64,000 bases of DNA. It comes from Pseudomonas syringae CC1557 (lineage in GTDB: Bacteria > Pseudomonadota > Gammaproteobacteria > Pseudomonadales > Pseudomonadaceae). A model generated the notes under the pieces. That model had not been told where the DNA came from. It ran no database searches and saw nothing but the letters and a program-made list of their open reading frames with translations. The stretch covers positions 2,046,001 through 2,110,000 of the forward strand of contig NZ_CP007014.1 in NCBI RefSeq assembly GCF_000452705.1, given 5' to 3'. Below are positions 46,188-55,517 of this stretch, one piece after another (the first letter of the stretch is position 1; each line of letters starts with the position of its first letter). Both the position numbers and the translations under genes were made by a program.

Positions 46188-46676
46188 ATGCATTACATCA
46201 CCCCCGATCTGTGCGACGCCTATCCGCAACAGGTGCAGGTCGTCGAGCCGATGTTCAGCAACTTTGGCGGACGTGATTCGTTTGGCGGCCAGATCGTTAC
46301 CCTCAAATGCTTTGAAGACAACTCGCTGGTCAAGGAGCAGGTTGAACTCGACGGCAGGGGCAAAGTACTGGTGGTCGATGGTGGCGGTTCTCTGCGCTGC
46401 GCCTTGCTGGGTGACATGCTGGCTGAAAAGGCTGCCCACAACGGCTGGGAAGGCCTGGTGATCTACGGCTGCGTGCGCGATGTGGACATGCTGGCCCAGA
46501 CCGATCTGGGCGTCCAGGCGCTGGCCAGTTATCCAAAACGCTCCGAAAAACGCGGTGTGGGGCAGCTGGATCTGCCCGTGACTTTCGGCGGTGTGACCTT
46601 CCGCCCGGGTGAGTACCTGTACGCCGACAACAATGGCGTTATTATTTCTCCCTCTCCTTTGACCATGCCGGAATAA
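46188..46676 (+). CDS. rraA: RraA-family protein (regulator of ribonuclease activity A)
   Basis: A 162-residue RraA-like protein. The opening [21 protein letters not shown], the [20 protein letters not shown] segment and the [23 protein letters not shown] core match the family. In E. coli RraA binds RNase E and inhibits it; some homologues act instead as 4-hydroxy-4-methyl-2-oxoglutarate/oxaloacetate aldolases, and sequence alone does not separate the roles here. The ATG at 46188 has AGGAG upstream; the ORF's earlier start at 46170 precedes that site. It ends 11 bp before cmaX. Confidence 0.88.
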   Translation: MHYITPDLCDAYPQQVQVVEPMFSNFGGRDSFGGQIVTLKCFEDNSLVKEQVELDGRGKVLVVDGGGSLRCALLGDMLAEKAAHNGWEGLVIYGCVRDVDMLAQTDLGVQALASYPKRSEKRGVGQLDLPVTFGGVTFRPGEYLYADNNGVIISPSPLTMPE

Positions 46677-46687
46677 GCGACGTATCC

Positions 46688-47683
46688 ATGTTCGATGAAG
46701 CAAACGCGCAGTGGGGGCTGGTTCATGCCCTCGTTTTGGACGGTAAAGGCGGGGCGCGTTTCATTGCTCGGACCGAATTGCAGGCCCTCCAGCTACAGCC
46801 GCAGGAAAGCCTGTGGCTGCATTGGGATCGCAGCCATCCGCAGACTCATACGTGGTTGCGCACGGCCAGTGGCCTGAGCGAATTTGCCTGTGATCTGCTG
46901 CTTGAGGAGAACACCCGGCCGCGTTTGCTGCCATTGCCGGATCAGGAGTTGCTGCTGTTCTTGCGTGGGGTGAACCTCAACCCTGGTGCCGAGCCGGAAG
47001 ACATGGTTTCGGTGCGCATCTTCGCCGCCGCGCAGCAAGTGATCTCGCTGCGTCTGCGTCCATTGCGGGCCACCGAGGAATTGATCGACCTGCTCGTGCA
47101 GGGCAAGGGGCCGAAGAACGCAGCGGAGCTGATTCTTTATCTGGCGCAACACCTCACCGACAAGGTTCAGGATCTGGTGGGCGAGCTCACTGAATCCGTC
47201 GATGAAGAGGAAGAAAAGACCGATGCCGACGAACGGTACAATCCGGAACACGGCAAATTGTTGCATATTCGCCGTCGCGCAGCGGGCCTGCGCCGCTTTC
47301 TCGGGCCGCAGCGGGACATTTACGGTCAGCTCTCGCGGATCAAATTGTCCTGGTTTGCTGACGACGACGCGGATTACTGGAATGAATTGAACAACAGCCT
47401 GACCCGTTACCTTGAGGAGCTGGAACTGACCCGCGAGCGCGTCGGCCTGCTGCTGGAGTCCGAGGATCGGCGGCTGCGCGAGCACATGAACCGCACCATG
47501 TACCGATTCGGCATCATTACCGGTATCTTCCTGCCGATGAGTTTTCTGACCGGTCTGCTGGGTATCAATGTCGGCGGTATTCCCGGCTCGGACAGTGCGT
47601 ATGGCTTTCTGGTGGCCTGCATGCTGATACTCGCCCTGGCAGCGGGGCAGTGGTGGTTGTTCAGGCGTCTACGGTGGGTATGA
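46688..47683 (+). CDS. cmaX: CmaX, CorA/ZntB-like divalent cation transporter
   Basis: A 331-residue CorA-superfamily protein. A long, charged cytoplasmic N-terminal domain contains helices such as RRRAAGLRRFLGPQRDIY. Two C-terminal transmembrane helices follow (ITGIFLPMSFLTGLLGINVGG and AYGFLVACMLILALAAGQWW). The selectivity motif reads GIN rather than the GMN of classic CorA, as in ZntB. In Pseudomonas this gene begins the cmaX-crfX-cmpX-sigX-oprF envelope block, which is complete here. The transported ion is uncertain. Confidence 0.88.
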   Translation: MFDEANAQWGLVHALVLDGKGGARFIARTELQALQLQPQESLWLHWDRSHPQTHTWLRTASGLSEFACDLLLEENTRPRLLPLPDQELLLFLRGVNLNPGAEPEDMVSVRIFAAAQQVISLRLRPLRATEELIDLLVQGKGPKNAAELILYLAQHLTDKVQDLVGELTESVDEEEEKTDADERYNPEHGKLLHIRRRAAGLRRFLGPQRDIYGQLSRIKLSWFADDDADYWNELNNSLTRYLEELELTRERVGLLLESEDRRLREHMNRTMYRFGIITGIFLPMSFLTGLLGINVGGIPGSDSAYGFLVACMLILALAAGQWWLFRRLRWV

Positions 47684-47771
47684 GCAGGCGCTCGTACGTG
47701 TTTTTTTGCCAGGCTCGTGTGACTTGTTGTTTTTGCGTCGCGTCTTTGAATGACATTACGTGAGGTGCCTG

Positions 47772-48020
47772 ATGCACGATCCGTTTGAAGAATCTTTACG
47801 CGACATGCTCAATTCATCATCCTCCAGCCGGGATGACGATGCATGTCTGGGACGTGTCCTGAAGACCGCCAACCGCCAGGTCGGTGCCGGTGTGTTGTTC
47901 GGTTTGCTTGGCCGTTGGTCAGAGGCATTGATGATCGCCGTTAATAACGGCTCGGCCCACGTTTCTCCTGTTTCTCGTCGTACCGTGCACGGTGCGCGTT
48001 CTATCGATAAGGCTGATTGA
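47772..48020 (+). CDS. crfX: CrfX, small conserved protein
   Basis: An 82-residue protein beginning MHDPFEESLRDMLNSSSSSRDDDACLGR. I identify it by position between cmaX and cmpX and by size. A helix with GVLFGLLGRWSEALMIAV follows an N-terminal acidic, serine-rich part. Its function is unknown. The start at 47772 has GAGGTG upstream and its stop nearly abuts the cmpX start. Confidence 0.8.
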   Translation: MHDPFEESLRDMLNSSSSSRDDDACLGRVLKTANRQVGAGVLFGLLGRWSEALMIAVNNGSAHVSPVSRRTVHGARSIDKAD

Positions 48021-48022
48021 GC

Positions 48023-48847
48023 ATGGAATTGAATCTCTGGACCCAGAGCCTTCTTGCTGCAATGACTGCATTGTGGACCAAAGTCGCCAACTTCATCCCC
48101 AACCTGTTTGGCGCCCTTGTCGTGGTGCTGCTGGGTTTCGTCGTGGCCAAGCTGCTCGACGCGCTGTTGTCCAAATTGCTCGCCAAACTGGGGTTGGATC
48201 GCCTGGTCAGTGGCACCGGCCTGACCAAACTCATCGGCCGTGCCGGTGTAAAAGTGCCGGTCTCGACGCTGATCGGCAAGATTGTCTACTGGTTCGTGCT
48301 GTTGATCTTTCTCGTGTCGGCAGCCGAATCGCTTGGTTTGCAGCGTGTGTCGGCTACGCTGGACATGCTGGCGCTGTATTTACCGAAAGTATTTGGTGCC
48401 GCGCTGGTATTGCTGGTCGGTGTACTGCTCGCGCAGCTGGTCAATGGGCTGGTGCGTGGCGCTGCCGAAGGGGTAGGAATAGATTATTCTGCAGGCCTGG
48501 GACGAATTGCTCAGGGGCTTGTCATAATCATCAGCATCTCGGTCGCGATCAGTCAGCTTGAGGTCAAGACCGACCTGCTTAACCACGTTATTGTGATTGC
48601 CTTGATTACCGTTGGTCTGACAGTGGCGCTTGCCCTGGGGCTCGGGAGTCGGGAAATTGCCGGGCAGATCATTGCCGGAATCTATGTTCGCGAACTGTTT
48701 CAGGTTGGCCAGCAGGTACAGATAGGCGAGACGGAAGGGCAGATCGAAGAGATCGGCACAGTCAAGACAACATTGCTGACAGATGAAGGGGAGCTGGTGT
48801 CGTTTTCCAACCGCATCCTTCTCGAACAGAGAGTAAGCAGCCGATAA
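48023..48847 (+). CDS. cmpX: CmpX, mechanosensitive-channel-like membrane protein
   Basis: A 274-residue inner-membrane protein. Hydrophobic helices lie at about residues 20-45 (LFGALVVVLLGFVVAKLLDALL), 85-100 (WFVLLIFLVSA), 120-145 and 185-205 (VIVIALITVGLTVALALGLG). The C-terminal beta-rich part contains QVQIGETEGQIEEIGTVKTTL and FSNRILLEQ, as in the MscS beta domain. In P. aeruginosa CmpX is linked to membrane homeostasis and to SigX activity, which fits its position one gene before sigX. The ATG at 48023 is preferred over the TTG two codons upstream. Confidence 0.88.
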   Translation: MELNLWTQSLLAAMTALWTKVANFIPNLFGALVVVLLGFVVAKLLDALLSKLLAKLGLDRLVSGTGLTKLIGRAGVKVPVSTLIGKIVYWFVLLIFLVSAAESLGLQRVSATLDMLALYLPKVFGAALVLLVGVLLAQLVNGLVRGAAEGVGIDYSAGLGRIAQGLVIIISISVAISQLEVKTDLLNHVIVIALITVGLTVALALGLGSREIAGQIIAGIYVRELFQVGQQVQIGETEGQIEEIGTVKTTLLTDEGELVSFSNRILLEQRVSSR

Positions 48848-48930
48848 TTGGCTAACCTGCTAATCTATGCCGCCACGCTGCCGATACAGGCCATGGCGGA
48901 CAATAGACCTGACTGTCGGCAAGATTTGTT

Positions 48931-49521
48931 TTGAATAAACCTCAACCGTTTTCGACACGCTACGATCCACGCGAGCTCTCTGATGAGGAGCTGGTCGCGC
49001 GAGCCCATGTTGAGCTTTTCAATGTGACACGGGCGTATGAAGAGTTGATGCGTCGGTACCAGAGAACATTATTTAACGTGTGTGCACGTTATTTAGGGAA
49101 CGATCGCGACGCTGACGATGTCTGTCAGGAGGTGATGCTTAAGGTGTTGTACGGGTTGAAAAATTTTGAAGGTAAATCTAAATTTAAAACCTGGCTTTAC
49201 AGCATCACCTACAATGAGTGCATCACGCAGTACCGTAAGGAACGGCGTAAGCGTCGCTTGATGGACGCATTGAGTCTGGATCCACTTGAGGAAGCGTCGG
49301 AAGACAAGACGCCCAAACCTGAAGAGCGGGGCGGACTCGATCGCTGGCTTGTGTATGTGAACCCGATCGATCGGGAAATTCTGGTCCTGCGGTTTGTTGC
49401 AGAACTTGAATTCCAGGAGATTGCAGACATCATGCACATGGGCTTGAGCGCAACGAAAATGCGTTACAAGCGGGCTTTAGATAAATTACGAGAGAAATTT
49501 GCGGGAATCGCCGAAACTTAA
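48931..49521 (+). CDS. sigX: SigX, ECF sigma factor
   Basis: A 196-residue extracytoplasmic-function sigma factor. Region 2 has RYLGNDRDADDVCQEVMLKV followed by FKTWLYSITYNECI, and region 4 has LRFVAELEFQEIADIMHMGL and KMRYKRALDKLREKF. SigX drives oprF and many fatty-acid and envelope genes in Pseudomonas. There is no adjacent anti-sigma gene, as usual for sigX. The start is a TTG at 48931, supported by the conserved opening NKPQPFSTRYDPRELSDEEL and the absence of a later suitable ATG. Confidence 0.95.
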   Translation: MNKPQPFSTRYDPRELSDEELVARAHVELFNVTRAYEELMRRYQRTLFNVCARYLGNDRDADDVCQEVMLKVLYGLKNFEGKSKFKTWLYSITYNECITQYRKERRKRRLMDALSLDPLEEASEDKTPKPEERGGLDRWLVYVNPIDREILVLRFVAELEFQEIADIMHMGLSATKMRYKRALDKLREKFAGIAET

Positions 49522-49600
49522 TACGGTGCAAATATCTCTTACGAACTGGCAAGGTCTGGTAGACTGGCCGACGAGTTGTCCCCATTGTGTGGGACTGCTT

Positions 49601-49606
49601 TATAAT
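49601..49606 (+). promoter_or_regulatory. TATAAT-like -10 element upstream of oprF
   Basis: TATAAT lies 22 bp before the oprF ATG, in the 106-bp gap after sigX. A good -35 at 17-bp spacing was not found, so the box may belong to a vegetative promoter acting beside SigX-dependent ones. Confidence 0.45.
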
Positions 49607-49627
49607 CATCAGATGGGGATTTAACGG

Positions 49628-50662
49628 ATGAAACTGAAAAACACCTTGGGCTTGGCCATTGGTACTATTGTTGCCGCTGCATCGTTCGGCGCTCTGGCTC
49701 AAGGCCAAGGCGCAGTCGAAATCGAAGGCTTCGCCAAGAAAGAAATGTACGACAGCGCCCGTGATTTCAAAAACAACGGCAACCTGTTCGGCGGCTCGAT
49801 TGGCTACTTCCTGACCGACGACGTTGAATTGCGTCTGGGCTACGACGAAGTTCACAACGTTCGTAGCGATGATGGCAAGAACATCAAGGGCGCTGATACC
49901 GCTCTGGACGCTCTGTACCACTTCAACAACCCAGGCGACATGCTGCGTCCATACGTTTCGGCCGGTTTCTCCGACCAGAGCATTGGCCAGAACGGTCGCA
50001 ACGGTCGTAACGGTTCCACCTTCGCCAACATCGGCGGCGGTGCCAAGCTTTACTTCACCGACAATTTCTATGCTCGTGCTGGCGTTGAAGCTCAGTACAA
50101 CATCGACCAGGGCGACACCGAGTGGGCTCCAAGCGTCGGTATCGGCGTAAACTTCGGTGGCGGCAGCAAGAAAGTTGAAGCAGCACCAGCTCCAGTAGCT
50201 GAAGTGTGCTCCGACAGCGACAACGATGGCGTGTGCGACAACGTCGACAAGTGCCCAGACACCCCAGCCAACGTAACTGTTGACGCTGATGGCTGCCCGG
50301 CAGTTGCTGAAGTGGTTCGTGTTGAGCTGGACGTGAAGTTCGACTTCAACAAGTCTGTTGTCAAGCCTAACAGCTACGGCGACATCAAGAACCTCGCTGA
50401 CTTCATGCAGCAGTACCCATCGACCACCACTACTGTTGAAGGTCACACTGACTCCGTCGGTCCTGACGCTTACAACCAAAAACTGTCCGAGCGTCGTGCA
50501 AACGCCGTTAAACAGGTTCTGGTTAACCAGTACGGTGTTGGCGCTGCACGCGTAAACTCGGTTGGTTACGGCGAATCCCGCCCAGTTGCTGATAACGCAA
50601 CTGAAGCTGGCCGCGCAGTAAACCGTCGCGTAGAAGCACAAGTAGAAGCTCAAGCTAAGTAA
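49628..50662 (+). CDS. oprF: OprF, major OmpA-like outer-membrane porin
   Basis: A 344-residue porin and structural protein. A signal peptide of about 24 residues ends in GALAQGQ. An N-terminal eight-stranded beta-barrel domain occupies about residues 25-180. A linker follows with four cysteines in EVCSDSDNDGVCDNVDKCP and DADGCP, then the C-terminal peptidoglycan-binding OmpA domain with VEGHTDSVGPDAYNQKLSERR and GYGESRPVADN. It provides slow, non-specific diffusion and anchors the outer membrane to peptidoglycan. The position directly after sigX and a strong terminator right after the stop match other pseudomonads. Confidence 0.97.
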   Translation: MKLKNTLGLAIGTIVAAASFGALAQGQGAVEIEGFAKKEMYDSARDFKNNGNLFGGSIGYFLTDDVELRLGYDEVHNVRSDDGKNIKGADTALDALYHFNNPGDMLRPYVSAGFSDQSIGQNGRNGRNGSTFANIGGGAKLYFTDNFYARAGVEAQYNIDQGDTEWAPSVGIGVNFGGGSKKVEAAPAPVAEVCSDSDNDGVCDNVDKCPDTPANVTVDADGCPAVAEVVRVELDVKFDFNKSVVKPNSYGDIKNLADFMQQYPSTTTTVEGHTDSVGPDAYNQKLSERRANAVKQVLVNQYGVGAARVNSVGYGESRPVADNATEAGRAVNRRVEAQVEAQAK

Positions 50663-50679
50663 TTAGCCCGCTTATACTG

Positions 50680-50705
50680 AAAAGCCCGGCTTAGGCCGGG
50701 CTTTT
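50680..50705 (+). terminator. intrinsic terminator of oprF
   Basis: A GCCCGGC / GCCGGGC stem extended by A-T pairs has a four-base loop and a TTTT tail, 18 bp after the stop. Confidence 0.92.
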
Positions 50706-50746
50706 CTTTGTCTGCGATTTGAGCGGTCACGGTGTGTGCCGTTATT

Positions 50747-51508
50747 TCAGCCCGTTTGTAACTGCACTTGACTGGCCAGGGTCTGATTCAACAGTTCGTT
50801 GCTGCAGGAAGCCACTGCACCTATCACCAGAATGGCAGGGCTTTTCAGCCCGAACGCCATTGCATCCTGCTGCAGGGTGTTCAGATTGCTGCGGCATTCG
50901 CGTTGCCACGGCAGCGAAGCATTTTCAATCATCGCCACCGGCATCTCGCCACTCATGCCTCCCGCCAACAGGCTCTCGCGAATCTCTGCCAGCTTCGCCA
51001 CGCCCATATACACGACCAATGTAGTGCCGCCTTGTGCGAGCGCCTGCCAGTTGAGGCTGCTGTCGTCCTGGGTGTGAGCCGTGACCAGTGTTACGCCACG
51101 GCTGACGCCGCGCAGGGTCAGCGAAATACCACATTGGGTTGCCCCGGCCAGGCCCGCAGTAATGCCATTGACCAGCTCTACCGCGACGCCGTGTTCCTGC
51201 AGCCACTGTGCCTCTTCGCCAGCGCGCCCGAAGATGCATGGATCGCCGCCTTTGAGGCGCACCACGCATTTACCCTGGCGGACATAGCGCAGCATCAGGC
51301 GATGGATAAAGGCCTGTGGCGTAGAACGGCAGCCGCCGCGTTTGCCGACGGCGATCACTCGTGCAGCGGGGCAGTGTTCAAGCACTGCGGGGTTGACCAG
51401 GTCGTCGATCAACACCACCTCGGCTTCACGCAGGGCGCGTACTGCCTTGAGAGTCAACAATTCCGGGTCACCGGGGCCTGCACCTACCAGCCAGACTTTT
51501 GCGCTCAT
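50747..51508 (-). CDS. cobA: CobA, uroporphyrinogen-III C-methyltransferase
   Basis: A 253-residue SAM-dependent methyltransferase that makes precorrin-2, the precursor of siroheme and cobalamin. The GAGPGDPELLTLKAVRAL start, the VRLKGGDPCIFGRAGEE signature and the GITAGLAGATQCGISLTLRG segment are all characteristic. It is single-domain, without the CysG dehydrogenase/ferrochelatase part. As the last gene of the nitrate-assimilation series, it would support siroheme supply for nitrite reductase. It lies 10 bp after nasA on the minus strand. Confidence 0.94.
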   Translation of the reverse strand: MSAKVWLVGAGPGDPELLTLKAVRALREAEVVLIDDLVNPAVLEHCPAARVIAVGKRGGCRSTPQAFIHRLMLRYVRQGKCVVRLKGGDPCIFGRAGEEAQWLQEHGVAVELVNGITAGLAGATQCGISLTLRGVSRGVTLVTAHTQDDSSLNWQALAQGGTTLVVYMGVAKLAEIRESLLAGGMSGEMPVAMIENASLPWQRECRSNLNTLQQDAMAFGLKSPAILVIGAVASCSNELLNQTLASQVQLQTG

Positions 51509-51518
51509 GCTGTATTCC

Positions 51519-54239
51519 TCATTCAGTCATTGCCACGGCATTGATCAGTCTTTTTATTTCCGGCACACAGGACCCGCACTGGGTCCCGCAGCCTAATCGG
51601 GTCTTTAGCTGGTTCAGGTTCAGGCCGCGTTCGATGCCGTCCATTACCGCGCTCTGGCTGACGTTCATGCAGTTGCACAAGGTCTTTTCCCGATGCTGTG
51701 TTGATTCCTTGCCGGGTTCGCTGCTCAATGGGGCCAGCACCCAGCGCCGTAGAGAGGCATCGACACGTTCTTCCTGCCATAACGCTTGCAACCAGTGCCG
51801 TGCGACAGTCTCACCGGCCAGGCGGATAGCGGTAATGCGTCCGTCATCAATCCGCAGTCGTTTGCCAATCGAGCGCGCCGGGTCGTCGTAAGCCAGCACC
51901 GGCCCTTCATCAAGGCCCAGCAGGCGGTCGATTTCGTGCAACAGCTGTGGGTTGGGCGCTTCGAAACTGGCAGCACTGATGATCAGTGCCGAGCGCTCGC
52001 GACCGGTAAGGCTCATGCTCAAGTAATCAAACTCGTCGCACAGTGGGCGCAGTTTCTCCATGCACTGCTGCACATTGCCTTCAATCAGAGCGAAAAACTG
52101 CCAGGGCAATCGGGCTTTTTCGATCCTCACCCCGGAATGCTTGAGCTCCGGCTGTTTCGAGACCGGATCAAACGCTGGCTGGGTCAGAACGTTCACGCCG
52201 CCCTTGAGGAATCGGTCGCCCCAGTGCATGGGCAGAAAAGCCTGGCCGGGCGCGATGCTGTCGTCGCTGCTCACCGGCAAAAAAAGCTCGCCACGGCGGC
52301 TGATCAGTCGCACCAGGTCGCCCGTTTGCAGGCCATGACGCTGCATGTCCTGCGGACCAATGCTCAACACCGCCTCGCCGACATGCCCGAACAGGCGGGC
52401 TGCGGTGCCGGTGCGGCTCATGCCGTGCCATTGATCACGCAGCCGACCGGTATTGAGGGTGAGCGGGTATTCGCTGTCACGCAGCTCTCTGGCCGCGATA
52501 TAGGGTTCGGACAGAAACTGCGCACGCCCGCAAACCGTCGGGAACACGCTGTCCGCGTAGAGGCGCGGTGTGCCCGCCGTTGCGCCAGCCGGAAACGGCC
52601 ATTGCTGCGGACCTTGTTGGTCAATGAGCATGCGGCTGATGCCCGACATGTCCAGGTCGCGTCCAGCGGTGAGGCCCTTGAACTCGTCGAACAGCGCCTC
52701 GGGGGTCTGAAAATCAAACAACGCGTCAGCGTCCGGGAGCAGGCGTTTTTGCAGTCGTTGAGCGAAATCCACGGTAATCGCCCAGTCGGGACGCGCATCA
52801 CCGGGCGCCGCAATGGCCTTGCGCACATTAGAGATGCGTCGCTCCGAGTTGGTCACCGTGCCTTCTTTCTCACCCCAACTGGCGGCGGGCAGCAGCAGGT
52901 CGGCAAAGCGTGCGGTTTCAGTGGTCTTGAAGGCCTCCTGCAGCACCACGAACGGGCAGGTTTCCAGCGCCTGCCGGATTCGGTTCTGGTCGGGCAGTGA
53001 CTGTGCCGGGTTGGTGCAGGCAATCCACAGCGCCTTGATCGTGCCGCTCTGCAATTGCTCGAACAGTTCGATGGCCGACAGGCCGGGGTTGGCGGGCAGG
53101 CCGTCGATACCCCAGTAGTCGGCCACCTCGGCACGGTGTTCGGCATTACCCGCATCGCGATGACCTGGTAGCAGGTTGGAGAGGCTGCCGGTTTCGCGTC
53201 CGCCCATTGCATTCGGCTGGCCGGTTAGCGAGAAAGGGCCAGCCCCCGCACGGCCGATCTGACCGGTGGCCAGGTGCAGATTGATCAGCGCGCTGTTCTT
53301 GGCGCTGCCGGCGCTGGATTGATTCAAGCCCATGCACCAGAGCGACAGAAAGCTCGGCGACTCGCCTATCCAGCGCGCACAGGTGTGCAACTGTTGCAGC
53401 GTAATGCCGCAAAGTGCCGCCACGCGTTCTGGCGGGTAATCGCCCGCCAACGCTGCGAGTTCTTCATAGCCCTGGGTATGGGTGGCGATGAAATCCAGGT
53501 CGACCTGCTTGTCGCGCATCAACAGATGCAACACACCATGGAACAACGCGACGTCGGTCCCCGGCTGAATGGCCAGGTGCAGGTCTGCCAGCTCGCAGGT
53601 GTCGGTACGGCGCGGATCGATGACGATCAGCTTCATCTGCGGGCGACGATTTTTTGCTTCTTCCAGACGACGGAACAGCACCGGGTGCGCATAGGCCATG
53701 TTGCTGCCGACGATCATCACGCAGTCGCTCAGCTCGATGTCTTCGTAATTGCACGGTGGTGCGTCCGCCCCCAGGCTGCGCTTGTAACCGGCCACCGCCG
53801 ACGACATGCACAGCCGCGAATTGCTGTCGATATTATTTGTGCCGACCAGCGCACGAGCCAGTTTGTTGAACGCGTAGTAATCCTCGGTCAGCAACTGGCC
53901 AGAGATGTAGAACGCCACGCTGTCCGGGCCATGCTCGCGAATGCTCTCGGCAAAGACGTTGGCAGCATGATCCAGTGCGGTATCCCAATCGGTGATGCTG
54001 CGCGCCAGTCCTTTGCTCAGGCGCAACTCTGGATACAGCGCGCGGGCTGCGATGTCGCCCGTCAGGTGCAGGGTCGAGCCTTTGCTGCACAGCTTGCCGT
54101 AGTTGGCCGGGTGCGTCGGGTCGCCGCTGACCCCGAGGATTTTCTGACCGTCGTGTTCGATCAGCACGCCGCAGCCGACCCCGCAATAGCAGCAGGTAGA
54201 GGCGGTAACCTGCGGGCTGTCAATGGCCAGACTGGTCAT
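51519..54239 (-). CDS. nasA: assimilatory nitrate reductase catalytic subunit
   Basis: A 906-residue molybdopterin enzyme that reduces nitrate to nitrite in the cytoplasm. The N-terminal [4Fe-4S] site is STCCYCGVGCGVLI with a fourth cysteine in KLCSKG. The molybdopterin domains follow (WCMGLNQSSAGSAKNSALIN, LPAASWGEKEGTVTNSERR, NTGRLRDQWHGMSRTG). A C-terminal BFD-like [2Fe-2S] domain has CNCMNVSQ and GCGTQCGSC. There is no Tat signal, as expected for the assimilatory enzyme. The start overlaps the stop of the upstream FAD reductase by four bases, suggesting that reductase passes electrons to it. Confidence 0.95.
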   Translation of the reverse strand: MTSLAIDSPQVTASTCCYCGVGCGVLIEHDGQKILGVSGDPTHPANYGKLCSKGSTLHLTGDIAARALYPELRLSKGLARSITDWDTALDHAANVFAESIREHGPDSVAFYISGQLLTEDYYAFNKLARALVGTNNIDSNSRLCMSSAVAGYKRSLGADAPPCNYEDIELSDCVMIVGSNMAYAHPVLFRRLEEAKNRRPQMKLIVIDPRRTDTCELADLHLAIQPGTDVALFHGVLHLLMRDKQVDLDFIATHTQGYEELAALAGDYPPERVAALCGITLQQLHTCARWIGESPSFLSLWCMGLNQSSAGSAKNSALINLHLATGQIGRAGAGPFSLTGQPNAMGGRETGSLSNLLPGHRDAGNAEHRAEVADYWGIDGLPANPGLSAIELFEQLQSGTIKALWIACTNPAQSLPDQNRIRQALETCPFVVLQEAFKTTETARFADLLLPAASWGEKEGTVTNSERRISNVRKAIAAPGDARPDWAITVDFAQRLQKRLLPDADALFDFQTPEALFDEFKGLTAGRDLDMSGISRMLIDQQGPQQWPFPAGATAGTPRLYADSVFPTVCGRAQFLSEPYIAARELRDSEYPLTLNTGRLRDQWHGMSRTGTAARLFGHVGEAVLSIGPQDMQRHGLQTGDLVRLISRRGELFLPVSSDDSIAPGQAFLPMHWGDRFLKGGVNVLTQPAFDPVSKQPELKHSGVRIEKARLPWQFFALIEGNVQQCMEKLRPLCDEFDYLSMSLTGRERSALIISAASFEAPNPQLLHEIDRLLGLDEGPVLAYDDPARSIGKRLRIDDGRITAIRLAGETVARHWLQALWQEERVDASLRRWVLAPLSSEPGKESTQHREKTLCNCMNVSQSAVMDGIERGLNLNQLKTRLGCGTQCGSCVPEIKRLINAVAMTE

Positions 54240-55465
54240 GCGTAGACGACCTCGGTAGGGGTCGGTTCGCCGAACATCAGTTGGTTACGGATTGCAGCAA
54301 TGTCCTGGCCCCCGCGAATCTGTTGCAAATACCAACTGCCGTCTGCGGTGTCGCCGTACAGGCAGGCGCCGACCAGCACGTCGTTCTTGATCACCAGCTT
54401 TTTGTAGACCCCACTCAACGGGTCTGAAAGGGTGATGCTCTCGGTGCCTTCGCCCCCTAGAAAGTCGCCGGCGGAGAACAGGTCGATGCCGGTCACTTTC
54501 AGTTTGGTCGAAGTGATTGAGCCGGGGTAGCGCGCAAAACCCAGTTGCGCGAGATGATTGGCGCAGACCCGCGCCTGCTCGAACAGCGGTGCGACCAGGC
54601 CGTAGGCGATACCGCGATGGCTGACGCACTCGCCGATTGCATAAATGCGTGGGTCATAGGTCTGCAAGGTGTCATTGACCAGAATGCCGCGATTGCAGGG
54701 CAGGCCTGCCGCTTCGGCCAGCTCGGTGTTGGGGCGGATGCCCGCAGCCATGACCACGAGGTCAGCGTCGATCACGTCGCCGTTCTTGAATTGCACCGCT
54801 CGTACCCGCCCTCTGCCATCGCCGAGCAAGGCTTCGGTTTGTTCATTCAGACGAAAACTCAGGCTGCGTTGTTCCAGCGCCGCTTGCAGCATGAGGCCGC
54901 TGGTCTTGTCCAGTTGGCGTTCCAGCAGCGTCTGCCCGTTATGCACCACCGTGACCTGCATGCCGCGCAGGCTCAGGCCGTTGGCCGCCTCCAGCCCGAG
55001 CAGGCCGCCGCCGATGACCACTGCACGCTTGTGAGTGGCGGCGGTATCGATCATCTGCCGGGTATGGCCGATGTCGCGATAGCCGATCACGCCTTCCAGC
55101 GTGTTGCCGGGAATCGGCAGAATGAACGGGCGTGAGCCGGTGGCGATCAGCAGCCGGTCGTAGTGCGCCTCGGTGCCGTCTTCGGCGATGACCAGACGTT
55201 GGCTGCGGTCGATCTTCACCACCCGGCGGTTGAGCAATAACTGGATACGGTTGGCGTCGTACCAGGCCAGATCGTTGAGCACGATGTCTGCGAAATCCTG
55301 TTCGCCCGCCAGCACTGGGGACAGCAGGATACGGTTGTAGTTAGGGTGCGGCTCGGCACCGAAGACCGTAATGTCATACAGGTCTTCGCTCAATTTCAGC
55401 AACTCTTCGAGTGTGCGCACGCCGGCCATGCCATTGCCGATCATCACCAGTTTGAGTTTTTTCAT
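54236..55465 (-). CDS. NirB-like FAD/NAD(P)H oxidoreductase without the siroheme domain
   Basis: A 409-residue flavoprotein. It matches only the N-terminal reductase part of NADH nitrite reductase (NirB, about 850 residues). FAD- and NAD-binding segments are MIGNGMAGVRTLEEL, LLIATGSRPFILPIPG, AVVIGGGLLGLEAANGL and TYDPRIYAIGECVSHRG. The iron-sulfur and siroheme domains of NirB are absent, and no nirD follows. It is translationally coupled to nasA, so it is probably the electron-donor subunit of the nitrate reductase, like NasB/NasC-type proteins. Rubredoxin reductase-like roles are the alternative. A GGAGGC ribosome-binding site precedes the ATG. Its leader contains a terminator with ANTAR-like hairpins. 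Confidence 0.85.
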   Translation of the reverse strand: MKKLKLVMIGNGMAGVRTLEELLKLSEDLYDITVFGAEPHPNYNRILLSPVLAGEQDFADIVLNDLAWYDANRIQLLLNRRVVKIDRSQRLVIAEDGTEAHYDRLLIATGSRPFILPIPGNTLEGVIGYRDIGHTRQMIDTAATHKRAVVIGGGLLGLEAANGLSLRGMQVTVVHNGQTLLERQLDKTSGLMLQAALEQRSLSFRLNEQTEALLGDGRGRVRAVQFKNGDVIDADLVVMAAGIRPNTELAEAAGLPCNRGILVNDTLQTYDPRIYAIGECVSHRGIAYGLVAPLFEQARVCANHLAQLGFARYPGSITSTKLKVTGIDLFSAGDFLGGEGTESITLSDPLSGVYKKLVIKNDVLVGACLYGDTADGSWYLQQIRGGQDIAAIRNQLMFGEPTPTEVVYA

Positions 55466-55517
55466 CTTGCCTCCGAGTCGCCAGACAGCGGGCTCGACAC
55501 AGTACGTGCAAACAAAA

